In this document: positions 41,648 to 51,616 of the stretch, piece after piece
Numbering within the stretch: position 1 is the stretch's first letter
How the letters are laid out: each line of letters opens with the position of its first letter
Origin: an uncultured Bacteroidales bacterium
GTDB lineage: Bacteria > Bacteroidota > Bacteroidia > Bacteroidales > Paludibacteraceae
Direction of reading: 5' to 3'
Assembly: GCA_902771935.1 (NCBI GenBank)
Contig: CACXYM010000009.1
Location: 1-60,560, forward strand
DNA: 60,560 bases
The notes under the pieces: model-generated
The model's database searches: none
What the model saw: the letters and a program-made list of their open reading frames with translations, nothing else
Told to the model about the DNA's origin: nothing
Program-made: the position numbers and the translations under genes

Positions 41648-44600
41648 TTAAAACGGATATCCAATGCCAAAATTGAGACGGAGGGCATCCAATGCCGAAG
41701 GGATATTGAAGTACGTGTTAATCGGTCGTGATTTGTCGGGCTTCCATTCTTTGTCGTACTTGTAGGTCTGGAATGGTGCATGAATGGCAATACCCAAATC
41801 AAGGCGAATAACTAATCCGTCTATATCAAGACGCAAACCGGTACCTGTGCCGAGTGCAATCTCGCGTAAAAGGGACGGATTGTTAATTAAACCATCGTAC
41901 AACTCTTCGCGTAGTTGCAGCCGCTCTACATAATCCGTGACACCTGCTGCCTTGAAAAAGTCGGCTGAACTATACCAGTTCCACACATTGCCTGCATCTA
42001 CAAAAGCGGCGCCGTAGAGTTTCCACACAATAGGGAAACGGAATTCGAAGTTCGCTTCTAACTTAACATCGCCTGCGTGGAAGAAGTTCTGATTGTATTT
42101 CTCGGAATAGAAGTTACCTGGTCCGTAAGCGTAGGGCGAAGCGGCACGCATACCATTGGGACCACCGGCGTAGAACGCTTCCGATAGAGGTGAGACAAGG
42201 GAGTTTCCAAGGGGTATGTTTGCTCCTGCAAATAAGCGCGTAGCGATGCAGATCCGGTCGGTTATATTGAACTTATTGCGCAGCTCGGCCTTCAATTTGA
42301 TGAACTGGTTGAACGTGATGGAGCCAAAGGGTTTATCCTGCTCATTCCACTTATGCCCAAAGGCGCAATAAAGCGCATTGATGAGGTTACCGGATTCCTT
42401 GACACCCAGTTCTAACATCGTGTTGACTACGCGAGCAGAGCGGTAGTTGTTATACGTAAAGTCATAGCCGATGGAAGGCACAAACTCGTTGCCGGCAATC
42501 ACCTTGATGAGTTGAGGGTAATCAGCCGCCTTGTCAAGCAAATCGTCTGCTTCTGCTTTCATCAAAACCACTGAGAGAGAGAACGGCGTGAAAGCATGTG
42601 TGATATACTTCGTAGGCTGGATGAAGTATGTGAACGAACCGGACAGTTTATGTACGCCGTAACCGCCTGCAATGTTCTCGTACTGATAACCTAACATATA
42701 TCGTGTATCACCATCCGGATTATTGTCACCTGCCCAATGCAAATAGGGAAAAATGAGCGAAGCGTTGATACCGAATTTATAGGTGTCTGTTTTCTTGGGG
42801 TCGCCGGGATGGCGATTACGTATCGCCCAATAGTAGGCTCCGTTGCCCTTAATCGTCAATGCTTCGCCTTTGCCCATCAGGTTCTTCATTGTGGACTTGA
42901 TAGTCAAGTCTGGACCGATACTGTTATTAGAACGATAGGCTATACCCGCATCTGCAATCAGACCATAAGTGCGATGGATACTATCCCCTTTATATAATTC
43001 TCTTCGACGCCAGTCTTGTTGTGCACGCACTCCCAAACCTGATTTGTACAATTCGCCCTCAAGGATATTGTTATAGTCGCGCTGGGAGAACGCGCGTAAC
43101 GACACGTTACCCGATTTGGTCAGTTTATATTCGGCAGACAAATCGTTGAGCAGTCCGCTCGTTTGGTTAACTTCGGGGTCATCGGTGATCGTTGAACCGA
43201 CGGTGATACGCAGGCGGTCTTTGAAGAAGGACTTGCTAATCGCGATATTCAAATCATTCGTCTTGCCTCCCGCATGCTCTGTCTGAGCGCTACTGAGATC
43301 TATATCCACCACCTTGCCCACTTTCGAATTAGCCATTGCCGCATTGAGACGACTGTTCACGATAGAGGAGAGAGCATATCCTTCACGCTGGGCTGCCACA
43401 TTGCTTTCACCCACGTACATACCTGTAGCCAATAATGTCGCTGCAAGACCTTCACGCGTGTCGTCATCAATATGGGTTAACTCGTTGGTCACTGCCTCAT
43501 CTTCCGGTGCTTCCAAGAAGAAACCTACCGAACGAATACCTATCGAGTCCAATTCGCCTTTCATGCGCACGCCTGTACGGAAGTTTACCCGACGCGTCTC
43601 TTCGCCTTGTGACTCCACGTCCGCCTTTACTTGTTGCGAAGCAGAGATATTCATTCGTGTCTTACCTATAGGACCATTGAACGCGATATGGCTGCCCGAA
43701 TCAACGTGGAACGGCATAATAGGGTAGGCTTTCGGAGAGTAGCGAACAAAGCCTTCATCCACATTCACTTGACCGCCTAACAACAAGGTGTCTTCTGCCA
43801 CCTCATACCGCACGTTGACTGTGCCGTGAGGCTTGACTTGAGCCATGTTCTTCTTATCAATAGGATAAGTGATATCTGTGACGGGCAGAATAGTGACAGC
43901 TACGTCGGCCACAATACTATCCAATGGACCGGTGACCTTACCTTGAATATCCGTCGCCAAATCACCATAGACCGGTATTGGACCGTCCTTATCCAGTTTC
44001 ACTGGAGCAAAACTGTCAGCAGCCAAAGCGATATCCAGCCGCATGCTATTCAAATCCAAGCCGCCGGTCAGTGCCAGATAAGTGCTGTCTACACCGTAAA
44101 TAGGAAGACCGTTGAAGTCCACCTTGTTATGGCTCATCACAATAGGTGTTTCACCTAAGGTCATCTTCACTTTGTACGGTTTGTACTCTGCCGACACACT
44201 CAGCGGTAGTACCTCTGCCGATAAATCCACTTGCTTCGGCAGACCATCTACGGACGCTTGCGCACGGATAGCACCATCAAGATCCAGATCTTCCATTTGT
44301 ATGAAACTATCTGCCAGTGCCAGTGGGATATCATCTAACTGCACATCGGTACGAAGCGCGTTCTCAAACGAATCCGACCGAGATACGAACATGTTGACTT
44401 TGTGGTCGCCGAACTTCCGTTCGCCCAGACCTAAATCGTCCAGGCTTAAACAACCTTTGCCGTTGAGGTCATTGCCTCTTCGTTCAACATCCAACCATAG
44501 GTCAGCATTGGTCTTCAGTCCGTGAAAAGACATGGCGCCGTCTGTTACTTTGCTGTCAGCGGTGAGCGAAGCCTTGGTGCTTCCTTCCGTCATCGTCACA

Positions 44601-46237
44601 TGCACGGCTGCTTTGGCTGCCGGCAAACGCAGCGCTGTACTGTCTTCAGAATGTTCAATCGCGGGCATCTGGGCGTCTATCGCCAAGTCTGTTTGCGCCT
44701 TGTATGACGTAAAAACAAGTCCCACTTCATCAATATCCAGCCCCGTCCGGTCAATAATAGGCTGTATCGGACTGCCGTGAGTGAGGTCGATGCGTGCCTG
44801 CAAAGACGGTATCTTGTGGCGCAACGTGTCTAATGTGGTCAGGTCAGATAAGTTGGTCAACGGAGCTATCACATTCGTGTCGCTCACGGTGGCGACGAAA
44901 GGCAGTATCGAATCAATCAGATGGAACAGCGGCATCGGACTTGTCACATCCACCTTCATTCCTTGTGTCTTCAAGTTGAGGGCTGTCTTTTCGTCTGTAC
45001 GAAAATCCATATCCAAGCCCGACAGATCGTATTCATCATAAACGCAATCATTCAGATGCATCTGAATGCTGCTCTTCATTGCACGCTTCGGGTTGATGCC
45101 TTTTCCTTCGGCGTCAATAGCACCTGCCACAACAACGCGCGTATTGTTTTGCATAAATGGAGACAGGTTCACGCGCTCCACATCCACATGTGCCGAATAG
45201 GCTTCATCGTCGATGTCGTAGTAGCCTTCCACTTGCGCCTTGCTTCCTTGGTACTCCGCATCGCATTTCACATCCACACGCATCGACGCAAGGTCCATCT
45301 TTGTCGCTTCCAAATCTGCTTGAGCACCTATCTCTTCTGAGCGCACATGCAGGTTGCGGCTCGTTATCAGGTTGCGTGCCAAATCGACCTTGGCATCGCC
45401 GTAAAGCGTATCTATCGGTATCGCCACTTCGCCTATGCGAAAACGCGTCCCGTCTAAATAAATACGCTTGGCGTCATACTTGTTTGCACCTACATCCACC
45501 ATAGCCTTCGTCAGTAGTGTCTTTAGACGTAGGTCCAGGTCTATCGGTGTCAGTTGGAAACGGATATTGCGCAATTCGCCGTCTGGCACATCAAAAGCCA
45601 GTAGCAGCGGTGTCGAGTCCTGCGCTGTCGTGTCAGGCTCTGTCTCGCGTAAGTCTATGCCTACATAGGTGTCGGATAAACGCAGACCGCGAAGCGGATA
45701 TTGACCTTTGGAGATAATCATTTCCGGACTACTAACGCCCAGATGACCAACAATCACATCAACGCCTACGGTGGCAATCAGGCTATCCGAATGAAACGTC
45801 GTGCGTTCTATCTCCAACTCCTCCACAGCAATCGGAACGGATAAGAACTTGCCAAACCCTTCATCCTTTAAGTTTTCGCCCTTCAACTTAACCACGGATT
45901 TCAGACGCAGGCGATGTACATATACTAAAGTATCTTCTCCGCGATGACCGATAAACACACTGTCTATCTTTACCTCTAATGGCAAATCCCCCTCTCCTGT
46001 ATAGGCCCTGTACAGAACCATTGGCGAGTGGTAGAACGGCGACAGGTATAGACCACCTACATCAATATCCATATCGGACTTCTCGTTGGCGAGAGCAAGA
46101 CCTTTTTCAAGCGCCGCCGAACGAAGGGAAGGTATATATAGCACGCAGCCGACTCCAACAATCAGCAACATCACCACACCTATAACTATGCCAGCTATAG
46201 AGAGTGGAACCTTCCACAATAGAGATTTATAACTCAC
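41648..46237 (-). CDS. TamB-type protein fused to a C-terminal Omp85 beta-barrel
   Basis: A 1529-residue single reading frame combining two normally separate proteins. Residues about 13-36 (VPLSIAGIVIGVVMLLIVGV) are an inner-membrane anchor. Residues about 40-950 are AsmA/TamB-like beta repeats. A DUF490-type end follows: SIVNSRLNAAMANSKVGKVV, IAISKSFFKDRLRITVGSTI (near 1000) and LSAEYKLTKSGNVSLRAFSQ. From about 1080 to the end it reads as an Omp85 barrel: FYAGGPNGMRAASPYAYGPG (about 1360) corresponds to the loop-6 VRGF/Y motif of BamA/TamA, and the last residues LNFGIGYPF form a Bam signal. No POTRA domains are seen. GTG start overlaps the upstream stop by 1 nt. A chain this long could span both membranes. 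Confidence 0.85.
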   Translation of the reverse strand: MSYKSLLWKVPLSIAGIVIGVVMLLIVGVGCVLYIPSLRSAALEKGLALANEKSDMDIDVGGLYLSPFYHSPMVLYRAYTGEGDLPLEVKIDSVFIGHRGEDTLVYVHRLRLKSVVKLKGENLKDEGFGKFLSVPIAVEELEIERTTFHSDSLIATVGVDVIVGHLGVSSPEMIISKGQYPLRGLRLSDTYVGIDLRETEPDTTAQDSTPLLLAFDVPDGELRNIRFQLTPIDLDLRLKTLLTKAMVDVGANKYDAKRIYLDGTRFRIGEVAIPIDTLYGDAKVDLARNLITSRNLHVRSEEIGAQADLEATKMDLASMRVDVKCDAEYQGSKAQVEGYYDIDDEAYSAHVDVERVNLSPFMQNNTRVVVAGAIDAEGKGINPKRAMKSSIQMHLNDCVYDEYDLSGLDMDFRTDEKTALNLKTQGMKVDVTSPMPLFHLIDSILPFVATVSDTNVIAPLTNLSDLTTLDTLRHKIPSLQARIDLTHGSPIQPIIDRTGLDIDEVGLVFTSYKAQTDLAIDAQMPAIEHSEDSTALRLPAAKAAVHVTMTEGSTKASLTADSKVTDGAMSFHGLKTNADLWLDVERRGNDLNGKGCLSLDDLGLGERKFGDHKVNMFVSRSDSFENALRTDVQLDDIPLALADSFIQMEDLDLDGAIRAQASVDGLPKQVDLSAEVLPLSVSAEYKPYKVKMTLGETPIVMSHNKVDFNGLPIYGVDSTYLALTGGLDLNSMRLDIALAADSFAPVKLDKDGPIPVYGDLATDIQGKVTGPLDSIVADVAVTILPVTDITYPIDKKNMAQVKPHGTVNVRYEVAEDTLLLGGQVNVDEGFVRYSPKAYPIMPFHVDSGSHIAFNGPIGKTRMNISASQQVKADVESQGEETRRVNFRTGVRMKGELDSIGIRSVGFFLEAPEDEAVTNELTHIDDDTREGLAATLLATGMYVGESNVAAQREGYALSSIVNSRLNAAMANSKVGKVVDIDLSSAQTEHAGGKTNDLNIAISKSFFKDRLRITVGSTITDDPEVNQTSGLLNDLSAEYKLTKSGNVSLRAFSQRDYNNILEGELYKSGLGVRAQQDWRRRELYKGDSIHRTYGLIADAGIAYRSNNSIGPDLTIKSTMKNLMGKGEALTIKGNGAYYWAIRNRHPGDPKKTDTYKFGINASLIFPYLHWAGDNNPDGDTRYMLGYQYENIAGGYGVHKLSGSFTYFIQPTKYITHAFTPFSLSVVLMKAEADDLLDKAADYPQLIKVIAGNEFVPSIGYDFTYNNYRSARVVNTMLELGVKESGNLINALYCAFGHKWNEQDKPFGSITFNQFIKLKAELRNKFNITDRICIATRLFAGANIPLGNSLVSPLSEAFYAGGPNGMRAASPYAYGPGNFYSEKYNQNFFHAGDVKLEANFEFRFPIVWKLYGAAFVDAGNVWNWYSSADFFKAAGVTDYVERLQLREELYDGLINNPSLLREIALGTGTGLRLDIDGLVIRLDLGIAIHAPFQTYKYDKEWKPDKSRPINTYFNIPSALDALRLNFGIGYPF

Positions 46238-47076
46238 TAAAAGCTCTTAAGCACACCAAACTTCAAACCGTACAACCCCGGGGTAAACTGGTTAGCCAGA
46301 AGGTTACGAAGTTTACCTGAGAAAAGAATCACATCATTGGTGTATTCATTATGCCGTTCGCCGGTATAGGGGTCCTTGTAACAGAATGTAGTGCCACTAT
46401 ATCCCAATGAGAGAATAGAGAAGAACATCTGGAAATCGCTCTTCCGGTTGAACTTGAAGACTATCACCGGTGATACCTGCACACCATACGTGATGCTGTG
46501 CTTCAGACCTTCGTAGTCCGTGCCATAAACCACACCATCTGTCACGCGTGGGAACTCCATACCCGTGTAAAGGTGCGTCTCTATCCAGATACCTACTTTA
46601 TCGCTGAATAGGGATTTGAGACGGTAGCGCACATATGGAGCCACTTCCCAACTACCTTGTTGAATGCGCAGTTCTTCCGATATCTTGGTGCCGGCCAATT
46701 CGTAACTGTACGTCGTAGCCGTATTCTGATAGGCTCCGCCGAAACGCAGTCCCAGATAAATCCGTTCTCTGAGGCGCCATCCTATTTCCGGTGTCACGGC
46801 TATTGACCAGCCGTTTTCCTTGCGGTTAGGACGTGAGTCGTGGTGGTAATAGATGTCGAAGTTATAACCATAATACAGCTTCTGTTTCCATAACGGAAGA
46901 TTGGCGGCAGCGGCACTGTCCGACTCTTGAGGAGTGGTAAGTGTCTTTGTCTCGCCGGCGATAGTGGCTATCACTAAGCCGTCTGGGGCACGTTTCTTTT
47001 CCTCTGCCCGTACATTACTTGTGCTGCATACTATACCAAGTACCAACAAACTGATAATCCAATACGTGCTTTTCAT
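46237..47076 (-). CDS. Predicted outer-membrane beta-barrel protein
   Basis: A 279-residue exported protein. Signal peptide MKSTYWIISLLVLGIVCSTS ends near VRA; a linker rich in serine, alanine and threonine follows, then a barrel of about ten strands (KLYYGYNFDIYYHHDSRPNR, IYLGLRFGGAYQNTATTYSY, VGIWIETHLYTGMEFPR). It ends GLYGLKFGVLKSF, with terminal phenylalanine. I do not recognise a named family. It lies 2 nt after tyrS, and its stop TAG shares a base with the GTG start of the TamB-Omp85 fusion, so it is likely a functional partner or client of that protein. Confidence 0.75.
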   Translation of the reverse strand: MKSTYWIISLLVLGIVCSTSNVRAEEKKRAPDGLVIATIAGETKTLTTPQESDSAAAANLPLWKQKLYYGYNFDIYYHHDSRPNRKENGWSIAVTPEIGWRLRERIYLGLRFGGAYQNTATTYSYELAGTKISEELRIQQGSWEVAPYVRYRLKSLFSDKVGIWIETHLYTGMEFPRVTDGVVYGTDYEGLKHSITYGVQVSPVIVFKFNRKSDFQMFFSILSLGYSGTTFCYKDPYTGERHNEYTNDVILFSGKLRNLLANQFTPGLYGLKFGVLKSF

Positions 47077-47078
47077 AA

Positions 47079-48374
47079 TTATTTAGCTATAACGAGATAG
47101 TAATTCTTTTTGCCTTTTTGGAAGAGTAGGTACTTACCGTTCAACAGCGCATCTGCTGTGATGGGTGTCTGCGGGTCAGTCAGTTTCTCTTTGTTGAGAG
47201 ACAGTCCGTTGGATTGAATCATCTTGCGTGCTTCGCCTTTGCTCGGGAAAATAGCCGTCTTCTCTGCCAGCAAGTCCAACGGTCCAACGCCTGCTTCCAA
47301 CTCTGCACGGCTGATTTCGTAACGCTCTACGCCGTCAAACACTTGCAGGAAAGTCTCTTCGTCCAGACTGCGCAAAGCATCTGCCGTCGCGTTGCCAAAC
47401 AATATATTCGTTGCCTCAACAGCCTTGTTGTAATCTTCTTCACTGTGTACCATAATGGTCACTTCCTTGGCGAGACGTTTCTGCAGCACGCGCAAGTGCG
47501 GAGCCGCTTCTTGCTCGGCGATAAGCGCATCAATCTCATCTTTCTCCAGCGAAGTGAAGATTTTGATATACCGTTTGGCGTCGTCATCGCTCACGTTCAT
47601 CCAGAACTGGAAGAACTTATACGGGCTCGTGTAGCGTCTGTCGAGCCATACATTACCGCTTTCCGTCTTTCCGAACTTACCACCGTCGGCTTTCGTAATC
47701 AGCGGGCACGTGAGTGCATACGCTTCGCCGCCGTTGAGTTTTTTGATAAGCTCCATTCCCGTTGTGATATTTCCCCATTGGTCCGAACCGCCCATTTGCA
47801 ATTTGCAACCTTTGTGCTTGTTCAAATATGCAAAATCGTAGCCCTGAAGCAGTTGGTAGGTAAACTCGGTGAAGGACATGCCGCAGTTGAACTCGCCATT
47901 GAAGCGCTTCTTCACGCTGTCTTTGGCCATCATGTAGTTAACCGTGATGAGTTTTCCGATGTCGCGAGTGAAATTGATAAAGGTGTAATCCTTCATCCAA
48001 TCGTAGTTGTTAACCAGTTCTGCCGCATTCGGCTCGTTGGAGTTGAAGTCGAGAAATTTCTCCAGTTGGGCTTTGATATGTGCTACGTTATGGGCAAGGG
48101 TCGCTTCGTCCAATAGATTGCGTTCTGCACTCTTACCACTCGGGTCGCCGATCATTCCTGTTGCACCGCCAATAAGGGCAATAGGCTTATGTCCGCAACG
48201 CTGAAGGTGACGCAGCATCATAATGCCGCACAAGTGACCAATATGCAAACTGTCTGCCGTCGGGTCAATGCCTACATAACCCGCAGTCACTTCCTTGTTC
48301 AATTGTTCTTCTGTACCGGGCATGATATCCTGCAACATGCCTCTCCAACGTAATTCTGCTACAAAATTCTTCAT
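47079..48374 (-). CDS. tyrS: Tyrosyl-tRNA synthetase
   Basis: A 431-residue class I synthetase that charges tRNA-Tyr. The HIGH motif is in [20 protein letters not shown], the tyrosine/ATP site in [17 protein letters not shown], tyrosine recognition in LQGYDFAYL and [14 protein letters not shown], and the KMSKS-equivalent is KFGKTESGN. The C-terminal S4 RNA-binding domain is present ([16 protein letters not shown]). ATG 48374 is chosen over 48407 because the family starts at [14 protein letters not shown] and the promoter -7 lies at 48405-48412. It begins the minus operon that continues to the antiporter. Confidence 0.96.
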   Translation of the reverse strand: MKNFVAELRWRGMLQDIMPGTEEQLNKEVTAGYVGIDPTADSLHIGHLCGIMMLRHLQRCGHKPIALIGGATGMIGDPSGKSAERNLLDEATLAHNVAHIKAQLEKFLDFNSNEPNAAELVNNYDWMKDYTFINFTRDIGKLITVNYMMAKDSVKKRFNGEFNCGMSFTEFTYQLLQGYDFAYLNKHKGCKLQMGGSDQWGNITTGMELIKKLNGGEAYALTCPLITKADGGKFGKTESGNVWLDRRYTSPYKFFQFWMNVSDDDAKRYIKIFTSLEKDEIDALIAEQEAAPHLRVLQKRLAKEVTIMVHSEEDYNKAVEATNILFGNATADALRSLDEETFLQVFDGVERYEISRAELEAGVGPLDLLAEKTAIFPSKGEARKMIQSNGLSLNKEKLTDPQTPITADALLNGKYLLFQKGKKNYYLVIAK

Positions 48375-48404
48375 CGCTAATAGATTGTTATTCAAAAAAT
48401 CGTG

Positions 48405-48436
48405 CAAAAATACAACAAAAATTGCACATACGCAAA
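48405..48436 (-). promoter_or_regulatory. Promoter of the tyrS operon
   Basis: On the minus strand TTTG (48433-48436), 20 nt and TATTTTTG (48405-48412), about 30 nt upstream of the tyrS start. It is back to back with the promoter at 48452-48483. Confidence 0.72.
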
Positions 48437-48451
48437 TTATCTACACTTTTT

Positions 48452-48483
48452 TTTGCATATGTCAAAAAAAAGCATTACCTTTG
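48452..48483 (+). promoter_or_regulatory. Promoter of the BspA-like surface protein operon
   Basis: TTTG (48452-48455), 20 nt with CATATGTCAAAAAAAAGCAT and TACCTTTG (48476-48483). It is followed at once by the inverted repeat GCACGC-CAAAC-GCGTGC (48483-48499). Confidence 0.8.
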
Positions 48484-48507
48484 CACGCCAAACGCGTGCA
48501 GAACGAT
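48483..48507 (+). promoter_or_regulatory. Inverted repeat and conserved leader at the transcription start
   Basis: GCACGC (48483-48488), loop CAAAC and GCGTGC (48494-48499), then AGAACGAT. The same block with loop CGAAC recurs at 57812-57836, and GCGTGCAGAACGATAA recurs at 55243-55258. Transcription should start within the repeat, so it may be a protein-binding site on DNA; the conserved 3' half would be in the mRNA leader. Confidence 0.6.
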
Positions 48508-48538
48508 TACAAACCACAAACTACAAAATACAAACATT

Positions 48539-48736
48539 ATGAAATTTAGAGCTATTATTGGAGCTATTTTGGCTCTCGCAGCGGCATTTAGACTACTTTG
48601 TTTAATCGGTATCATCCCCCTGAACTTTTCGTCACAATGGGCAAATGTCTATGAACCTTATTTCGCTGCCGGAATTGTACTCTTCGTTGGAGCTTACGTC
48701 TGCTACGATTCCATCCGAAATCTCAAAAAAAAATAA
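48539..48736 (+). CDS. Small two-helix membrane protein
   Basis: A 65-residue protein with two hydrophobic helices (AIIGAILALAAAFRLLCLIG and EPYFAAGIVLFVGAYVCYDS) and a positively charged end (RNLKKK). ATG 48539 is preceded by the A/C-rich leader CAAACATT, seen before several starts here. A longer frame from 48422 runs through the promoter and is rejected. It lies 19 nt upstream of the BspA-like gene and shares its promoter. No function is known; many Bacteroidales have similar short membrane proteins. Confidence 0.7.
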   Translation: MKFRAIIGAILALAAAFRLLCLIGIIPLNFSSQWANVYEPYFAAGIVLFVGAYVCYDSIRNLKKK

Positions 48737-48755
48737 ACATAAAATAAATAAAATT

Positions 48756-51596
48756 ATGAGAAAAATGCTACTTACGCTGCTATGCGCAGTAATCACAACA
48801 ACCCTTTGGGCTGCGAGTCCTGTTGTAGGTGACACCCTTCGCTATGAGTACAAGGGTAATTCGCTTTACTACAAAATCACACAAAAGAACAGTAATGGCA
48901 ATGAAGTTACTATCGTCAGTGACGGCACGACGCCAGACTTTCCGTACACTTGGTCTGAGGCCAATAAGCCGGTAGGCGCTTTGGTCATTCCTAACACTAT
49001 CACCGATGCTGAGGACACAGAATATAAAGTGGCCTATATCGAACAAGATGCATTGCGCGCGGGTTCAGATAAACTGACCTCGATTGATTTTTCTGAAAAT
49101 ACTTTTATCACAAATATCAGCAATCGCGCTTTCATGGGATGTAACAATGTTACCAATATTACTTTGAGTGATTATATTGCTTATATCAGCGGTTATTGTT
49201 TCCAAGGATGCAAACTGACTTCTCTTGATTTGAAGAATGTGACTTATATTGGCATGGCTAATTTCGGTAGTTGCAATATTGATTTGGTTCATATTCCTAA
49301 AACGGTCGCTACCATAACAGACCAAACGTACTTGTTCAATCATGCCACTAAAATTACTATCGATGAGAACAATACAAAATTTGCGGTAGTTGGTAATGTG
49401 TTATACAACAAAGAACTTACGAAGATAATTTCGCTGCCGTTAGGCCTCACATCCGGTGAACTGCATATTGTACCCACGGCAACAAGTGCTCTTTACCGCG
49501 CTATGGAAGGTTGTAAAGCAACCATTTATTTCCATAGTCAGGTTCAACCGGATTGGGGACCGGATTACCGCAATTCTCCTGCCGGGGATGTCATTGTCAG
49601 ATGCCAAGACTATGAGTTCTATACCAACGGCACCTTCGTCGGCGAGTCCAACGACTTCTTCTATGTTAAATCCCTTACCGCCAAACTGCTCTATGATATC
49701 GATGTGGAGGCTGTGAACGGAACAGTTGTGTTCAGCGACACGACCAATTGTAATGAGGTGAAAGTCACGATTACTCCCGACGAAGGATGTGTGTTCATGG
49801 GCTGGGCAGACGGCAACACGGACAATCCCCGTGTCTTCACCGTCGTCAGCGACACCACCGCTACCGCTAACATCAAGAAGCCTATCGACGTGGGAGGCAC
49901 CTTCCGCGCCAATACCGTAGAAGGTGTGTCCGTATTGTATAAAGTGCTCACCAAAGAGACGGGCAATATGACGGTGCAAGTAGGCGAACTCAATGGTTTC
50001 CACGGCGCCAAATACGGTCAAGCAATTGATAAATCCTATAGCGGACCGCTTACTATCTCTCAAACAGTAAACTATTTTGACGAAACATACACGGTCGTAG
50101 CATTGGGCTCCGGAGCATTCAGTATGTGCGCAATCACCTCCCTCAGTTTGCCGAATACAGTACAGAAGTTAGAACAAAATAGTATCCAGGAGTGCACAAA
50201 GCTCACTGCTGTAAACATACCAGAGGGCATAACGATGATTCCTCGATATAACTTATCCTACCTGCATCAGCTGCAATCAATCACTCTCCCAACCTCGTTG
50301 AAATATATCTGCTCGGGTAGCTTAAATAACAATACCAAAATGGAAACTATCGTAAATTGGAATCCTTCCCAATACGAGCGCGTGGGTAATAACATTGGTT
50401 CGATGAACACCACATTTTTCAACGCTATTCCACTTGACTCATATAATGTATTGTATACAGGTGATATCGTTTTGCGCCAAAATGCACCTGCCGGCAAAGA
50501 TACACTGCTTATTAAAGACGGAACGCGTCTTATCTGTGGAGACCTTAAAGGCGATGAAACACTCACAACCATCGTACTACCCGCATCCCTTGAAGCTATT
50601 GGAGACAAGTCTTTCTATGGAATGCCTAACTTGACCTCCTGTATTATGAAAGCCACCAAACCGGTAGAAGTGTACATGGCACGAGACTCGCAAGACCCGA
50701 CCATGACTACTACTGCTGATAAACTCCGACTTGAACTTAGTTCCAATACAACTCCCGAAATAGCTACCGTCAAGTTCTATGTGCCTAAAACCGCTGTTAC
50801 AGCATACAGAGCGAGTGCTACCTGGGCTGGAATGGATATCCGTCCTATTGGCGGTTGGACTATCACCTTCGTTGACCATGATGGCGAATCGACTCAGCAA
50901 GTAGAACAGGGCGAGATGCCGATTGCTCCTACGCCTGCAGTCTATTACACAGCAGAGCATATGTACGTCTTCGACCACTGGAATGTTGCTATTGAAGCTG
51001 CAACCGCAGATGCTACATACGAGGCTGTTTACAGTGAGCAAGAGCTGCCTAAATACTATGTTTGCTTCTATGCTACAGAAGCTGATGCATTGGCACAGAC
51101 GAACCGCATTCTTCGCGTAGAGAAAGTACGTGGAACGAGTGCTGTAGAGAATGGCGTCGTAGCAGCTGGTAAACTGGATCCTCGCGCTTGTGAGATGGTT
51201 ACAGATTGGAACGGCGGCGACTTGTCGAACGTGACGAGCGAACTGCACGTATGGCCAATATGGGGAACGGGACAATATACCGTCGTATTCTATGTGGAGG
51301 AAACAGCCGTTAAGACCCTGAATAACGTAGAGTGCGGTGATTTGATTGAGGCTCCGACCGATTTCGTTGTTCCGGCAGGTAAGAAGTTCACGGGCTGGGA
51401 TAGCGACGCTTGGCAGAACACCGATGCCCTGAGTGGCAACCTCGATATCCATGCTGTTTTGGTTGATGATCCGACCTCTATCGGCCAAACCAATCAACAA
51501 TCAACAATCAACAATCAAAAATTGATGATTAACGGTCAACTCTTCATCCAACGTGGAGATGAACTCTTCAACGCCCAAGGTACAAGAGTGAAATAA
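48756..51596 (+). CDS. BspA-like leucine-rich repeat surface protein with InlB-type repeats
   Basis: A 946-residue secreted protein. Signal peptide MRKMLLTLLCAVITTTLWA is followed by GDTLRYEYKGNSLYYKI, shared with the next gene. BspA-type leucine-rich repeats occupy about residues 60-240 and 430-640 (SLPNTVQKLEQNSIQECTKL). Between and after them are divergent InlB B-repeats (VEAVNGTVVFSDTTNCNEVK, and the FDHWNV and FTGWDS stretches). The protein ends in a glutamine/asparagine linker coded by four AATCAAC-like heptamers, then the tail MINGQLFIQRGDELFNAQGT with RVK. The tail is probably an outer-membrane export or attachment signal. Surface adhesion is the usual role proposed for such proteins. 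ATG 48756 starts the signal peptide. Confidence 0.85.
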   Translation: MRKMLLTLLCAVITTTLWAASPVVGDTLRYEYKGNSLYYKITQKNSNGNEVTIVSDGTTPDFPYTWSEANKPVGALVIPNTITDAEDTEYKVAYIEQDALRAGSDKLTSIDFSENTFITNISNRAFMGCNNVTNITLSDYIAYISGYCFQGCKLTSLDLKNVTYIGMANFGSCNIDLVHIPKTVATITDQTYLFNHATKITIDENNTKFAVVGNVLYNKELTKIISLPLGLTSGELHIVPTATSALYRAMEGCKATIYFHSQVQPDWGPDYRNSPAGDVIVRCQDYEFYTNGTFVGESNDFFYVKSLTAKLLYDIDVEAVNGTVVFSDTTNCNEVKVTITPDEGCVFMGWADGNTDNPRVFTVVSDTTATANIKKPIDVGGTFRANTVEGVSVLYKVLTKETGNMTVQVGELNGFHGAKYGQAIDKSYSGPLTISQTVNYFDETYTVVALGSGAFSMCAITSLSLPNTVQKLEQNSIQECTKLTAVNIPEGITMIPRYNLSYLHQLQSITLPTSLKYICSGSLNNNTKMETIVNWNPSQYERVGNNIGSMNTTFFNAIPLDSYNVLYTGDIVLRQNAPAGKDTLLIKDGTRLICGDLKGDETLTTIVLPASLEAIGDKSFYGMPNLTSCIMKATKPVEVYMARDSQDPTMTTTADKLRLELSSNTTPEIATVKFYVPKTAVTAYRASATWAGMDIRPIGGWTITFVDHDGESTQQVEQGEMPIAPTPAVYYTAEHMYVFDHWNVAIEAATADATYEAVYSEQELPKYYVCFYATEADALAQTNRILRVEKVRGTSAVENGVVAAGKLDPRACEMVTDWNGGDLSNVTSELHVWPIWGTGQYTVVFYVEETAVKTLNNVECGDLIEAPTDFVVPAGKKFTGWDSDAWQNTDALSGNLDIHAVLVDDPTSIGQTNQQSTINNQKLMINGQLFIQRGDELFNAQGTRVK
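51492..51519 (+). repeat. Heptanucleotide repeat (AATCAAC x4) in coding sequence
   Basis: Three AATCAAC units and one AATCAAA code the linker before the C-terminal tail. Because 7 is not a multiple of 3, gain or loss of one unit would shift the frame and remove the tail. Two more degenerate units continue in the intergenic gap at 51600-51613. Confidence 0.8.
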
Positions 51597-51616
51597 CAAA
51601 TCAAAAATCAACAATT

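Noticed and set aside
47214-48116. A 300-codon open frame antisense to tyrS
   Set aside because: tyrS is certain from its motifs; the antisense frame follows from its codon bias and shows no domain, signal or promoter.
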